Shown: positions 1-11,110, counted from the stretch's first letter. The stretch is 64,000 bases of DNA from Clarkia xantiana subsp. parviflora (GCA_036873135.1 JAPTYO010000023.1:4475834-4539833); one strand, 5' to 3'. Made by a program: numbers and translations. The notes: generated from the letters alone by a model not told the origin.

Positions 1-271
1 CTAGTAAATAGCGGCCATCACCCTTTAACTTCCATGGTGGATTTCGGCGCGTGACACAACCACATCAGCAAGCCTATATACATATGAAATGATGTTTCAA
101 ATATTATATACAATATAGCCAAAAATGATCATATATATAATCTAAATATATACCGTTTCCACTCATAAATAACTCATTCTACATAGATATAAATAAATAT
201 ACTAAATATATATATGTACAAGAATATGCAGGGGGGTCTCCTCCATTGAAGAAAGAAAGAGGTGATTATAT
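1..271. other. 3' flank of peptide gene, AT-rich
   Basis: Downstream (minus strand) of the peptide gene. Apart from short TA runs and a GC-richer first 60 bases I see no coding signal, repeat or RNA gene. Confidence 0.4.
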
Positions 272-813
272 TCAGCTGAGTTTCCATGGCAGGCAGTGGA
301 GTTGAGAGCAGGACCCCGTCCATGAACTCAAGCACTCCCTTCCATCGCAACACTTACAAACCATTCCCAGCGTCGCCAACACCTTCGAGTATCCTATATA
401 TATACATACGTACAATCATCATTTGATTGATATGTTTTTTATTTCGACAATTTTAAGAAAACAAAGTGGAAATAAACCATATGATAATTGAGACATCGAA
501 TATTAAAATTTTAAATCAAAGACTAGCAATTAGAAATATGACACAAAAGTAAGATTGTTTTTAAATTCTTAACCCTATATATAATCACATCCATAAACAT
601 ACATAATATGTATAAAGTCACAAAATAACAACACAAAAGTATATATATAGAGGTCATGCATATATATATATATATATATATACCTTGTTGAGATGGTAGG
701 ATAGATAGGGTTCTTGCTGCATCACATACTACTCTGTTGTGAGGTGAAGAGCAAAGAAAAAAGCAGAACCAGATGAGGAGAAGAAGAGGTTGCTTGGAGT
801 TGGACATGCCCAT
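272..813 (-). CDS. Small secreted six-cysteine peptide, two exons
   Basis: Read on the minus strand. Exon 1 is 813..684 and exon 2 is 393..272, with a 290-base GT-AG intron rich in TA repeats. Splicing is phase 1 and joins in frame to give 83 residues. Residues 1-31 look like a signal peptide (Leu/Phe-rich core LLLLIWFCFFLC, small residues before DAARTL). The mature part ends with a Cys-rich block, VCKCCDGREC, then W, SC, LHC and the C-terminal LPWK: six cysteines in about 25 residues. I recall plant small secreted proteins with the same CKCCDG...CLPWK ending, but know no established name or function, so none is assigned. It is not EPF, CIF or PSY by motif. A TATA run lies about 45 bases upstream of the ATG. 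The second Met (residue 3) is an alternative start. Confidence is in the gene model, not in a role. Confidence 0.75.
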
Positions 814-849
814 TATTGAATTCCTTTCTTTCTACTCTACTCCTCCACT

Positions 850-870
850 AGGCCATATATATATACAACA
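850..870 (-). promoter_or_regulatory. TATA-like box of the Cys-rich peptide gene
   Basis: On the minus strand a TATATATATATGGCC-type run lies 40-55 bases upstream of the start codon at 813, a plausible core promoter with a short leader. TA microsatellites are common in this window, so this is inference from position. Confidence 0.35.
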
Positions 871-1176
871 TATACATATATATATATATATAACATGATA
901 ATAATGATTGAGAGATGTTGGATTGGGATGTTTGCTTGTCTGCAACTGGTGCTTCTAGAACAAGGCAAAGACATTTGAATGTGAATGGAGTTGAGCCATG
1001 CCACACGTTTTGGCCTGTTGCGGTGGCGGGGCCAACCCCCACGGAAATTAGAATCGAAGCTTCCTCTTTTTAATTTAATAATTGAAAAATTAAATTAGAT
1101 GGCATGACTAGTGATGTATCGATGGCGCAGTTCATTTTATTTATATACAAAATATTAAATTTAAAATGTTCGAGTC

Positions 1177-1611
1177 TGATTTGGGAGATCTTAAAGTTCG
1201 GATTTTGGCGTGGAATTATTGTATTTCATGCAGAAACGACGAGCTGAGTAAGGTCCATTGTAAACTATGAAGTTTGATGTTTTTCGGCCAAATTCATCCG
1301 TTTAGGGGTCGAAATTGCAGTTTTATGTTTATGTCAGTCTTTTTTGTAATTTGTCGGTTTTGTTAGAGTCTGTTTGTAAATTTCGGATTTTTACCTAGGG
1401 CTAGGGTTTTTGTTTTCAGTATTTAAGATATGTTTAGCCTTCTTTACATTCAGTTGAATTATATATGAAAAAATTGAGGTTTTCCTCTACTCTGCGTCAA
1501 TTCTTCGGTATTCTTTTGAATCAACAAATTCTTGCTCCTCTATCCCACAAACTCCTGGCATTCCTTTAAATCAACGAGTCTTTGCTTCACCTATCCCATC
1601 ACGCTGCAACA
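1177..1611 (+). repeat. Solo LTR of the 435-bp non-autonomous LTR family
   Basis: This block matches the 5' LTR at 19027-19461 almost end to end and has the same length (435 bases). Shared landmarks in order: the start TGAT, CGGATTTTGGCGTG, TTTCATGCAGAAACG, AGGGTTTTT with TTCAGTATTTAA, GAGGTTTTCCTCTAC, and the end CCCATCACGCTGCAACA. It is flanked by GAGTC and GAGTT, a 5-base duplication with one mismatch. There is no internal region or second LTR, so it is best read as a solo LTR left by recombination. Confidence 0.75.
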
Positions 1612-1881
1612 GAGTTTAAGGGATAGATAAAGTGAGTTTAAACTAAAATTCCTCACATGGAATTTCAATTAAATTGAAATTTTAGTTTATGCATGGTTGC
1701 AAATATATGCATAGTAATACATGGCTGTATAAATTGTTTTTTTAAATTAAAAGTTTTTAACTTTTAATGTAATTGTTTTAATTTTACTATATTGATGCAA
1801 CTACTATTGTTATATTTACAATCCGAAGTTCTCTCCTCAACTCGGGGGATAGAGCATGGAAACTCTTGTTATTTGTTAGTA
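1612..1881. other. AT-rich spacer between solo LTR and copia element
   Basis: About 270 bases without ORF. No recognisable repeat apart from a short inverted pair around 1640-1690 (AAACTAAAATT / AATTTTAGTTT). Confidence 0.35.
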
Positions 1882-2051
1882 AGTATTATCTTGTATGATT
1901 GTATATGTTATTGTAGATATTATCCTTGTCGATAACATATTGATGTTATTATCTACAAGATATAGTTTGTATCTATAAGTTTAATATAAATATATGATGC
2001 TAACCCTAATAGGGTCAAGCCTTCACATTCACTTATTCTCTCTAGTCTTTA
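1882..2051 (+). repeat. 5' LTR of the young copia element
   Basis: Identical to 6607-6776. It contains an internal inverted repeat (ATCTTGTA near its start, TACAAGAT further in) and a TATAAATATATG stretch that could act as TATA box. Confidence 0.85.
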
Positions 2052-2064
2052 TGGTATCAGAGCC
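2052..2064 (+). promoter_or_regulatory. Primer-binding site (initiator tRNA-Met type)
   Basis: TGGTATCAGAGCC immediately after the 5' LTR. This is the standard plant retrotransposon site matching the 3' end of tRNA-iMet. Confidence 0.85.
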
Positions 2065-2074
2065 ATCGATCAAC

Positions 2075-5000
2075 ATGGCTACCTCCGATATTAACTCCTC
2101 TTCTGTTGAAACTTCTCAAATCAACACATCATCTTTCCAAACCAACGTGACCTCTCAAGCGAACTTATCTTCTCCATCCACTGAGAATCCATTCAATCCC
2201 ATGCATGTGAGTCATACTTATTCAAGCTTCCCTTATCCCTACATGTCAAACTCCTTCCACCTCCCCATGCAGTCACCAACTTCACTTCCAGGTGTCTTAT
2301 TTAATGCTTCAATCCCTTCTTTAATCCCTTCTTCAATCCCTTCTTCAATCCCTTCTTCTACCCCCTCTATCACTCATCAATTCCCACCCCCTCCTCCGGC
2401 ACAAGTTCACCTTCCGAATATCACCAATCTTATCTCCATAAAATTGGATGCCGACATCGACAATTATTTGGTTTGGAAATCTCAGATGGAGTCAATTCTC
2501 ACATGCTATGATCTCATCGGATTCATTGATGGATCAACTATTTGTCCGCCAAAAATAGTAGCGGACACGAACGGTGTTCCTACCATCAATCCTCTCTATC
2601 CTTCTTGGGTAAAGTCGGATCAATGTGTTCGCACGTGGATCACTGCCACCCTATCCATGGAGATTCACCGCGATATTCATGACTTGAAGACCGCTAGGGA
2701 AGTTTGGCAAGGATTGTCTCAAAGATTTCTCGATCAATGTGCGGCCAAGGAATTACATCTTAAGTCGCAGTTTCACGGGTCAAGGAAGAAGCCAAATCAG
2801 ACCATCAGAGAGTATCTCCGGCATATCAAGAGTTTAGCGGACTCCCTGTCAGCGATTAATCATCCCGTCACTGATCGAGACATGGTTATTCAAGCTCTCA
2901 ACGGACTTCCCAAGGAATATGATCCTTTCGTCACCACCTACGGTAACTTAGATTCCATGTCGTTTTCTCAACTAACATCTAAGTTATTGACTTTGGAAGA
3001 AAGGTTTTCCCGAGACTCGACTACTACGGTGAGTGATCAAGCTCTTTATGGTGGCTCCACCGACACTCGGAAGGAGCAAAATGGTCGTGGAAATCGAGGC
3101 AGCTCTCGTGGTCGTGGCGGTCGCAATAGAGGACGTGGGAATGGTCGTGGAGGTGGACATCGATCACCATCTACCTATACCAATAATGAACGTCACTCTC
3201 CTCAACAATTTGAAAGTGGCAATTATAACCCACCCTTCACACAAAAGGGCCTCTTAGGACCTAGACCTCCACTGACGTGTCAACTTTGTAATACAAATGG
3301 TCATGCTGCCTCCATCTGTCCTCAACGATTCAACCATGCTTTTGCTGCTGATGCAAGTGACGTTGCTGAATCATTCTCCGCTCTCTCTGTTGGCGAATCG
3401 AGCGATAATAATTGGTACCTTGACAGTGGAGCTTCTGCGCATATGACCAATAATTCCGGTAATATTCTTGACCCTAAGCCCTTTTATGACTCAACTAAGG
3501 TTATGGTAGGTGATGGCAAATTATTAAATATCACGCATGTTGGAAAATCGTTTTTACGTACACCTGACCGTTCCTTATTATTGTCACCTGTTTATCATGT
3601 CCCAAACCTGTCCAAAAACCTCTTGTCTGTGCAAAAACTTTGTGAGGTAAATTCATGTAACATATCTTTTGACGGATCCTCCTTTGTTGTGAAGGACAAA
3701 CAGACAGGGATGCCCCTCCTCAAATATGAATCATCTGCCTCTATTTATCCAGTTCCAGGTTCTCGGGTCACAACACATCCAGCTTCACCTCTCATGGCAT
3801 CCATAGCCTCCATCAATCGTTGGCATGATCGTTTAGGTCATTTTAATTATCAGATGATGTCTCACCTTCGAAATCCCATTCCCCTCATGTCCGGAACAAA
3901 GGTGTCGTCGTGTCAGTCTTGTGTTTTAGGTAAATCGCATCGTTTACCTTTTGAGATGAACAATAATCGAGCTTCTTTCCCGCTAGTTCTTATTCACTCT
4001 GATGTATGGACAAGTCCTATTTTATCCAATACTGGTTTCAAATATTTCGTCTTGTTTATCGATGATTATTCCCGTTATACTTGGATATTTCCCATGAAAC
4101 ACAAATCTGAGGTTTTATCTCACTTTCATGAGTTTCGTCTATTTGTTGAAAAGATTTGCAATGCCCAAATTCGTTGTCTCCAATCTGATGGTGGTGGGGA
4201 ATTCACTAGTAATTTATTTAAAGATTACTTATCTACTAATGGAATAACTCAACGACTCTCATGTCCAGATACACCATCACAAAATGGGCTTGCCGAAAGG
4301 AAAATTAGGCATCTTATCGATACAACTCGTACTCTTCTTATTCATGCACACATGCCTCATAAGTTTTGGGTTGATGCTCTTTATGCAGCTGTATTCATAA
4401 TTAATAGGCTTCCACTCTCCAGTATCGAATTTCAGTCTCCCTTTCGTATGTTGTTTGGAGTTGAACCCAATTATTCTTATTTTCGTGTATTTGGATGCCT
4501 ATGTTTTCCTTTTGTTCCTTCAAAAGTTCAGCACAAACTCGCTCATCGTTCTTTTCCTTGTGTCTTCATTGGATATGCAAACAATAAGAAAGGGTACAAA
4601 TGCTTAGATCGCAGCAGCGGACGTGTCTATACTAGTCGTCATGTCATTTTTGATGAGTCCATCTATCCGTTTGACCTCTCTTCAGGTGAAAGTGTACCCG
4701 AGAACACACCATCGCGAACACCCGAAACTGTTTCTCTACCTTTACCACCAACCCAACCCATCATCCTAGCTCCTCCAGACATAAACCAAACGCAGACATA
4801 TGAAGTCCTGAACCGTCCTTCGACTCAAGAACCCTCATTCACCTCTCCTCCAGAAATATCAAGCCCCATAACCCAAGTCTCAAATCAAACCGCCTCTCGA
4901 ACCCAGCCACTTGACTCACCTCTTGAATCACATATTCCCCTTACATCCATGTCTGATAAGCCAGCTCCCACTAACCGTCACCCCATGACTACTCGGTCAA

Positions 5001-6595
5001 AAGTAGGGATTCACAAACCTAAGCATCTCTTAAACCTTTCTCATAATGTAATATATGATATTCCAACATGCTATTCATCTGCAGTACGAGATCCTCGCTG
5101 GAAAGCAGCTATGGCTGATGAGTATAATGCCTTAATTGCTAACCAAACGTGGAATCTTGTACCGCCAGATCCTACTCGTAATCTTGTTGGTTGTAAATGG
5201 GTTTTTAGGGTTAAAGAGAAGGCTGACGGCTCAGTGGAACGCTTCAAGGCTCGCTTAGTGGCACAAGGTTTCAAGCAACAAGCAGGTCTGGATTATGATG
5301 AAACTTTTAGTCCGGTGATAAAACCACAGACGATTCGCTTGGTATTATCACTTGCTCTCGAGAGAGGATGGTTAGTACGACAACTTGATGTTAAAAATGC
5401 ATTCTTACATGGCCTTTTAGAAGAAGAGGTATATATGAAGCAACCTCCAGGTTTTGTTAATCCGGACTATCCTCATCATGTTTGTCATCTGAAGAAGGCA
5501 ATCTATGGTTTAAAGCAGGCTCCCCGTGCTTGGTTTCACAGATTCAGTACTTCACTATTATCATTGGGTTTTCGTGCCAGCAAAGCAGATCCCTCTATGT
5601 TCATCTATCGATCATCTCGTGGCACCATTATTCTATTATTATATGTTGATGATATTATTGTCACGTATAGCCGTCCTGACTTGTTTAACGATCTTCTCAA
5701 ACATCTATCCGACCGGTTCGCCATGAAGGATCTAGGGAAGCTGCATTATTTCCTTGGTATTGAAGCTCACTTTGGTCCCCATGGGCTCTTATTGTCACAG
5801 TCGAAGTACATCCATGAACTGCTTCGTAGATTCAATATGGCTAGCTCAAAACCTGTCACTACACCGGTTGCTTCAAAGACCACACTCTCAGCTTATGATG
5901 GTGCGCTTCTAGTAGACACTACGACTTATCGACAAATGGTTGGTGCTTTACAGTATGTCACTATGACTCGACCAGATATTTCCTTTGCAGTAAGTCTAGT
6001 TAGTCAATTTATACATCAACCTCGAGCCCCTCATCTACAAGCTGTTAAGCGAATCTTTCGTTACTTAGTTGGCACTTCCTCACACGGTCTCATACTAAGT
6101 AAGTCTCCGATTAGGGAGATTCATGCATTCGCCGATGCTGACTGGGGCGGTTGTTTTGACACTCGACGTTCCACATCGGGATATTGCATATTTCTTGGAG
6201 GAAATCTCGTTGCTTGGCGAGCAAAGAAACAACCTACTGTTGCAAGATCCAGTACAGAAGCGGAATATTTTTCGGTTGCAGAGTGTGTCGCTGAAGTCAT
6301 ATGGATTCAACAGTTGTTAGGCGAACTCAACATTAGTTTACCTGCTGCTCCAACTGTACATTGCGACAACATCTCAGCCACATATTTAGCTCTCAATCCA
6401 GTATTTCATGCTCGTACAAAACACATTGAACTTCATGTTCACTTTGTTAGAGAACGAGTCGCTTCTGGTCGCCTTCGTGTACGCTACATTCCCACAGATG
6501 ATCAAGTTGCGGATATATTCACAAAAGGCCTTTCTGGATCACGACATTCCCTTCTACGTGGCAATCTTTCAGTGGCTGCACCAACTTCAGATTGA
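2075..6595 (+). CDS. Copia gag-pol polyprotein, uninterrupted
   Basis: One frame of 1506 residues from the ATG at 2075. The frame is open back to 1994, but that Met lies inside the LTR, so 2075 is preferred. Domains in order (approximate residues): gag UBN2-type region (130-330); Arg/Gly-rich stretch (360-380); CCHC zinc knuckle CQLCNTNGHAASIC (about 401); aspartic protease LDSGAS (about 448); gag-pre-integrase with RWHDRLGH (about 582); integrase core with Asp in IHSDVW, Asp in QSDGGGEF (about 704) and Glu in QNGLAERK; reverse transcriptase from about 1020 with the catalytic YVDD (about 1190); RNase H with FADADWGG, STEAEY and HCDN; and the usual ending DQVADIFTKGL. I see no stop, frameshift or missing catalytic residue. 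Gag, protease, integrase and RT-RNase H order is that of Ty1-copia. Confidence 0.93.
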   Translation: MATSDINSSSVETSQINTSSFQTNVTSQANLSSPSTENPFNPMHVSHTYSSFPYPYMSNSFHLPMQSPTSLPGVLFNASIPSLIPSSIPSSIPSSTPSITHQFPPPPPAQVHLPNITNLISIKLDADIDNYLVWKSQMESILTCYDLIGFIDGSTICPPKIVADTNGVPTINPLYPSWVKSDQCVRTWITATLSMEIHRDIHDLKTAREVWQGLSQRFLDQCAAKELHLKSQFHGSRKKPNQTIREYLRHIKSLADSLSAINHPVTDRDMVIQALNGLPKEYDPFVTTYGNLDSMSFSQLTSKLLTLEERFSRDSTTTVSDQALYGGSTDTRKEQNGRGNRGSSRGRGGRNRGRGNGRGGGHRSPSTYTNNERHSPQQFESGNYNPPFTQKGLLGPRPPLTCQLCNTNGHAASICPQRFNHAFAADASDVAESFSALSVGESSDNNWYLDSGASAHMTNNSGNILDPKPFYDSTKVMVGDGKLLNITHVGKSFLRTPDRSLLLSPVYHVPNLSKNLLSVQKLCEVNSCNISFDGSSFVVKDKQTGMPLLKYESSASIYPVPGSRVTTHPASPLMASIASINRWHDRLGHFNYQMMSHLRNPIPLMSGTKVSSCQSCVLGKSHRLPFEMNNNRASFPLVLIHSDVWTSPILSNTGFKYFVLFIDDYSRYTWIFPMKHKSEVLSHFHEFRLFVEKICNAQIRCLQSDGGGEFTSNLFKDYLSTNGITQRLSCPDTPSQNGLAERKIRHLIDTTRTLLIHAHMPHKFWVDALYAAVFIINRLPLSSIEFQSPFRMLFGVEPNYSYFRVFGCLCFPFVPSKVQHKLAHRSFPCVFIGYANNKKGYKCLDRSSGRVYTSRHVIFDESIYPFDLSSGESVPENTPSRTPETVSLPLPPTQPIILAPPDINQTQTYEVLNRPSTQEPSFTSPPEISSPITQVSNQTASRTQPLDSPLESHIPLTSMSDKPAPTNRHPMTTRSKVGIHKPKHLLNLSHNVIYDIPTCYSSAVRDPRWKAAMADEYNALIANQTWNLVPPDPTRNLVGCKWVFRVKEKADGSVERFKARLVAQGFKQQAGLDYDETFSPVIKPQTIRLVLSLALERGWLVRQLDVKNAFLHGLLEEEVYMKQPPGFVNPDYPHHVCHLKKAIYGLKQAPRAWFHRFSTSLLSLGFRASKADPSMFIYRSSRGTIILLLYVDDIIVTYSRPDLFNDLLKHLSDRFAMKDLGKLHYFLGIEAHFGPHGLLLSQSKYIHELLRRFNMASSKPVTTPVASKTTLSAYDGALLVDTTTYRQMVGALQYVTMTRPDISFAVSLVSQFIHQPRAPHLQAVKRIFRYLVGTSSHGLILSKSPIREIHAFADADWGGCFDTRRSTSGYCIFLGGNLVAWRAKKQPTVARSSTEAEYFSVAECVAEVIWIQQLLGELNISLPAAPTVHCDNISATYLALNPVFHARTKHIELHVHFVRERVASGRLRVRYIPTDDQVADIFTKGLSGSRHSLLRGNLSVAAPTSD

Positions 6596-6606
6596 GGGAG
6601 GATATT

Positions 6607-6776
6607 AGTATTATCTTGTATGATTGTATATGTTATTGTAGATATTATCCTTGTCGATAACATATTGATGTTATTATCTACAAGATATAGTTTGTATCTA
6701 TAAGTTTAATATAAATATATGATGCTAACCCTAATAGGGTCAAGCCTTCACATTCACTTATTCTCTCTAGTCTTTA
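6607..6776 (+). repeat. 3' LTR of the young copia element
   Basis: Same length and sequence as the 5' LTR. Starts just after the purine tract that follows the polyprotein stop codon. Confidence 0.85.
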
Positions 6777-7360
6777 GGTTTAAGGTTAGGCAGATAGAGA
6801 TTCTCAATAATTTTAATGACATTTCTCTTTCTTTTCTTTTTTAAATAAATAAATAAACTATGTAAAAATCACACGTTCTATATATTATTATTATATATAT
6901 GAAGACGTCATTGAAAGCTCCTTTGGACAAATCTTGACATGCCATCACCACGCTATTAAACGCAGTTGTGGTCTAAAAGTTTTTGTTTTATATGGTTTTA
7001 TTTTAAAGTTTTTGATTCAAAACTTTTTAAATAGTCACCTCGTAGTGATCCTATTTAGCCTATTTAACATATCATTCATAAGAAGGGGTATACCTCAACC
7101 GAGCAAAAATGAGCTTAACTCACCAATATTTCGAATATACTAACTTTTGGTGGAGTTATCTCGATTAGTCTGTACATACGCTAGTTGTTTGCTGAGTCTG
7201 AACGAAAAAAAACATCAAAATATAAATAAGAGAGTTCGAACATAACATAATAAGATGGATCTAGAGTTACTACTACTCACGCCCATTCTATTTTTGTCGG
7301 TTTTTTTTTTTTTTAATAAACTAAGTAATTGATTGACTTTCCTTGTTAGTAATACCTTCA
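6777..7360. other. Intergenic, no gene seen
   Basis: AT-rich with a poly(T) run near 7300. Short ORFs here have no recognisable domain or coding bias. Confidence 0.4.
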
Positions 7361-8138
7361 GGGGACGTTTGGATGGACGTAATATGAGATTACTTGAAAT
7401 GTGAGATTACAAGTAATGTGAGCTACGTAATGTAATGTTAGATTGCAGTGTTTGGTTGTGCTGTAATGTGGAATGTAATGTTAGATTACAGTGTTTGGTA
7501 TGTGTTGTAATGTGCATTATAATGTGACTTTATTGTTAATATTATATTAATCTATATGAGAATATATTATATCTTAATATGATAAGATTTAAAAGAATAT
7601 ATATTTTGAAAACAACTAAATTCTTAAAGATTACATGTGTGGTTAATACTATAGTCATTTATGAATTCTAAAGACTAAATATTTAAACTCAATATGCACA
7701 ACTACTAAAATTCTATTGATTAAAACATTATTTATAGTTTTATAAGATACTTTTCATACAAAAATACAACGAAAAAGACTTACTCATTTTATACGAACAT
7801 TATGTGCATTATTATTTATTATAATAATTAGTTATGAATTATATAAAAAAAAATAAAAAGTTAATAATAATAAAAATATTATTATCATAATAAACTATAA
7901 AAATAATATAAATATTTATCTGTTTAAAAACTAATAATAAAATAATAACACTCTGTAATGTTGGACGTAATTCCACACTACATCCGATTTTGGATGTAAT
8001 CTAATATTATGTTGAATGAAGTTTGGACGTAATCTCTCATTACAATTGACATTACATTACGATGCACATTACATCGTTTAGTAAACCAAACGGTAATGTG
8101 AGATTTACATTTCACTTAACATCTATCCAAACATCCCT
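7361..8138. mobile_element. TIR element (MITE-like), about 778 bp
   Basis: The left end GGGGACGTTTGGATGGACGT and the right end ATCTATCCAAACATCCCT are inverted copies of each other with few mismatches. Both arms carry many GTAATGT / ACATTAC subterminal motifs over about 200 bases, while the centre is plain AT-rich DNA without an ORF. The GTTTGG-type termini resemble PIF/Harbinger or hAT elements, but I found no target duplication that decides between them. Non-autonomous. Confidence 0.65.
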
Positions 8139-8695
8139 ATTTTTTAGATTTCCGTTCGATTATATATATGTTTATGTAATATGACTATTGGCGCCTCCGA
8201 TTATGTGTGTCTAGAAGGCTTGATAGTTTTGATCACATGGAATGGAATAGTGTGATTGAATTTGTCTACCATTACAGTACACCACTCCTCCAAGGAGAGA
8301 GTATTACATTAGCACAGATTGTCAACTACCATGCATTGATTTGACAATCTAGAAAGTACGGTTATGTATTCGTCATAACTTGTTCTGTGAGATGGCAATC
8401 CATTATTTAGTTTTGTTAAGAAATTGTGGTTAATGTACTCACCAATCCATTATAAGTGTGCGCAAGATCTATTCACCCATAAATTCGGATTTATGGGACA
8501 GTTGATTATAACGCACGTTTTAAATTCACCCATAACAACCAATCACAGAATGGATTGCCGCCACTAAAAGACGGTTTAGAGGATCCCTATAAATAAGGAA
8601 TGACTACAATCATTATAAAGTATCTATGCTTTAATTTTTTTTGCAATTATTTTATTGATTATTTTGTCCTTCAATTTTATTTTTAAGAAGATTTA
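8139..8695. other. Intergenic with a TATAAATA motif, left arm of an inverted repeat
   Basis: No ORF. From about 8587 to 8690 the sequence (CTATAAATAAGG ... TTTTGCAATTATTTTATT ... TTTTGTCCTT) is matched in inverted orientation by 18541-18640 at roughly 80% by eye. The Ty3-gypsy element at 8701 inserted at its right edge. Confidence 0.45.
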
Positions 8696-8700
8696 GATCG

Positions 8701-9438
8701 TGATGGGTTCCGATGTAATCGTTAGTCCCGTTAACAGCCAATGGACGGCGAGTAGGTCCAGTGGGCCTCGTGAAAGGCCTGGGAGGCCCAGAAGCCCAGT
8801 ATGAAGGGTCCCGACTTTAGCGGTCCCGATATACGAGCTGAATGCTCCCGACAATAAGCCTCTGAGTAGGCCTCGATATGCCTTAGTAAAGGCCCCGATA
8901 ATAAAGCCACGCGGAGGCTGGACCTGTCTCGTGAGACAAAGGGTCCTGGGTGGTGACCTAGAATGAGATAACTCTGGAGCCCCCGATATGAATTGGGACT
9001 CGCGATCAGAGGATAAGACCGAGAAACCCGCCTACTAGATAGAGTAGTGGGTAGACGGTTGAGATATGGATAACCTCCCCCGAGATACGCAGGGCGTTCC
9101 CGAGATACGCGGAGTACGGGCGAGATACGCGGAGCGTGGGGCGAGATATACGGAATCCCGAACGAGATATACGGAATCGTGGGTAAAACTGCCAGGCGCA
9201 GTCTCAGGTAACTGAGTAACTTCCCTTCCTATATAAAGGAGGAAGTTACCTCAGAAAACACATTCTCTAATACGAACTTAGATGACTACTTACCACCCCA
9301 TTGATCACATACTCATTTAGGCATCGGAGAGGGATTCTGGGTCACCACCCAGGTCATCCCCTTTTGCAGGATTACGCGGAGCCCAGGATTTCAAGCTTTC
9401 CGTCAAGAACGTAACGGAGCTTCGCCCGTGATCCAACA
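8701..9438 (+). repeat. 5' LTR of the Ty3-gypsy element
   Basis: 738 bases, begins TGATGGG and ends CCAACA. It contains direct repeats of CGAGATACGC / CGAGATATACGG (about 9078-9180) and a TATATAAAGGAGG core promoter at about 9230. Confidence 0.85.
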
Positions 9439-9493
9439 TTGGCGCCGTCTGTGGGAATCTGAACGAAAAGCCAAAATAGTGTCTACCAGATCA

Positions 9494-11110
9494 ATGGCCG
9501 GTGGTGGCAAGAAGAAGCAAGTCCAGGCCGGTAGTTCTCGTCCTGCTGGAACTGTGAATTCCCCGTTGCTGGAATATGCTGCTGAACAAGGTGAGCACCC
9601 CGCTGTTTCTCAGACAGGGGGGCATGGTGATGATGAGGTCTCAGTCCGAGACACGGCAGTGAACAGGCTAGAGATCCTGCGAAGGGAGGTGGATGCTCCT
9701 CCGAATCCGCTGGTGCACAGAGAGGAAATCCCGCGAAGGGAAGCAGGTTCTTCCTTAAACTCAGAGTTGGCTAAGGCAGTAGCAGATGCTATGCCTATGT
9801 TCTTGGCGGCCATGGAGGCTCTGTTGGACAAGAGAGAGGCTGTCAGGAGGGCAGAGGAGTTGCCTCCGCGAGAAGAGCTACCTCCACCTCCTCCAAGGGT
9901 GGTTCCAGAAGAACATGAGGTACAGGAGGTTCAGCCCAGAAATAAGGGTAAGGAGCCCGCGCATTCGGAGAAATTCGTGGTGGATGGTCCTGGACCAGTA
10001 CAACACAGGACTATTCCCCTGAATGGCCCCATCACCCCCGATCAGGTGGTGAAGATTGTCAATATCTGCATGGGTGACCAGAAGCAAATGACATCGGAGC
10101 TAAGGGACCGATCGACTCACCCTTTCGTTCCACGGCTGCTAGATACTGTCGCCCTGCCAGGGCTAGGCATCCCGACCATCAAGGAGTACGATGGTGAAGG
10201 AGACCCGGTCCGCCATGTTCAGAGACATGTCCAGGCCTGTATGGGTAGGACTTCGAATGATGACCTCATATGTTCATTGTTCCCGATCACTTTAGGAGAA
10301 AGGGCCATGACATGGTTTTTCAGTCTACCGCCGGGAAGTATTACGTGCTGGGCTGATATGCACGATCGCTTCATTAAGCAATATCAAGGTCGGAGGCGTC
10401 TCCTGAAGAGTGTGAGGTCCCTGACCCAGGTGGTGCGGAGATCCGACGAATCGTTGGCATATTACTACCAACGGTTCACTGCAAGTGCCTCGGAGATCGA
10501 TGAGGAGATATCGGAGGGAGAGACCATCCGCACCTCCCTTCGGAACCTAACTGCTCCGTATGGTTCCGATCTGATGCACAGTGTAGCCGCGAAAACTGTG
10601 TGGAGTATGGAGGCCCTGCAAGCGAGGGTGAAGCAGCAAATCGACGTACAGGAGTCGAAGATTGCTGCCGGAGAGCTGGATCCTCCGAAGTCAGGAAGAG
10701 GAAAGCCATCGTCCAAGCTGTCGGATGATCGCAGGGGGAACGACAAATCGGAGGGGAGTAGGAACCGTGGTCGCCCCGAGAGAAGGGAGGATAGGCGTCC
10801 TCCGAAGAAGGATAATCGCGAAGGTCGTAGTGTTCCCATCAACAGCTCGATGACCTTCGTGCTAGCTGTGATGGATCGGCAGGGTCTCGCCCGATACCCC
10901 CCGAGGAAAGAAGGTGAGTTCTTGGGAGGCCGCTCTGATCATTACTGTCGGTACCATCGAGCCAATGGTCACGATAAGGATAACTGTCGGGAGCTGAAGA
11001 AGGAAATAGAGAAGCTGATCCAGAAGGGGAAGCTGAAGGAGTTCGTCGGAAGGGGACGGTGCCGATCCCGCTCCAAAAGTCGGTCACGGTCCCGTTCCAA
11101 AGTCCCGTGA
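9494..11110 (+). pseudogene. Gypsy gag, C-terminus shifted out of frame
   Basis: 538 residues from the ATG at 9494. The frame is open further back to a GTG at 9428 inside the LTR, so 9494 is the better start. The capsid core is the retrotransposon gag type (IKEYDGEGDPVRHVQRHV, AMTWFFSLPPGSI, FIKQYQ). A zinc-knuckle-like YCRYHRANGHDKDNC follows, then an Arg/Ser-rich tail (RSRSKSRSRSRS). A one-base shift in the run near 11096-11101 ends the frame at 11110; the protease reading continues in another frame. In Tat elements gag and pol are normally one frame, so this is a lesion. Confidence 0.8.

Larger units (their letters stand above)
1882..6776 (+). mobile_element. Intact Ty1-copia retrotransposon with identical short LTRs
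   Basis: Two LTRs of 170 bases (1882-2051 and 6607-6776) read identically base for base. The primer-binding site TGGTATCAGAGCC (2052-2064, complementary to initiator tRNA-Met) follows the 5' LTR directly, and a purine tract GAGGGAGGA (about 6594-6602) precedes the 3' LTR. A single uninterrupted gag-pol frame lies between. Identical LTRs and an open frame mean a recent insertion. The LTR edges were set by where the two copies stop matching; they do not show the usual TG...CA ends and I could not find a clear 5-base target duplication, so each edge may be off by a few bases. 170 bases is short for a copia LTR. Confidence 0.9.

Noticed and set aside
1994..2074. Upstream Met as start of the copia polyprotein
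   Set aside because: It lies within the LTR and spans the primer-binding site; the ATG at 2075 is the first after the PBS.
8587..8700. TATAAATAAGG motif as an endogenous pararetrovirus promoter
   Set aside because: No coat, movement or reverse transcriptase reading frame of that type nearby; only an inverted repeat partner.
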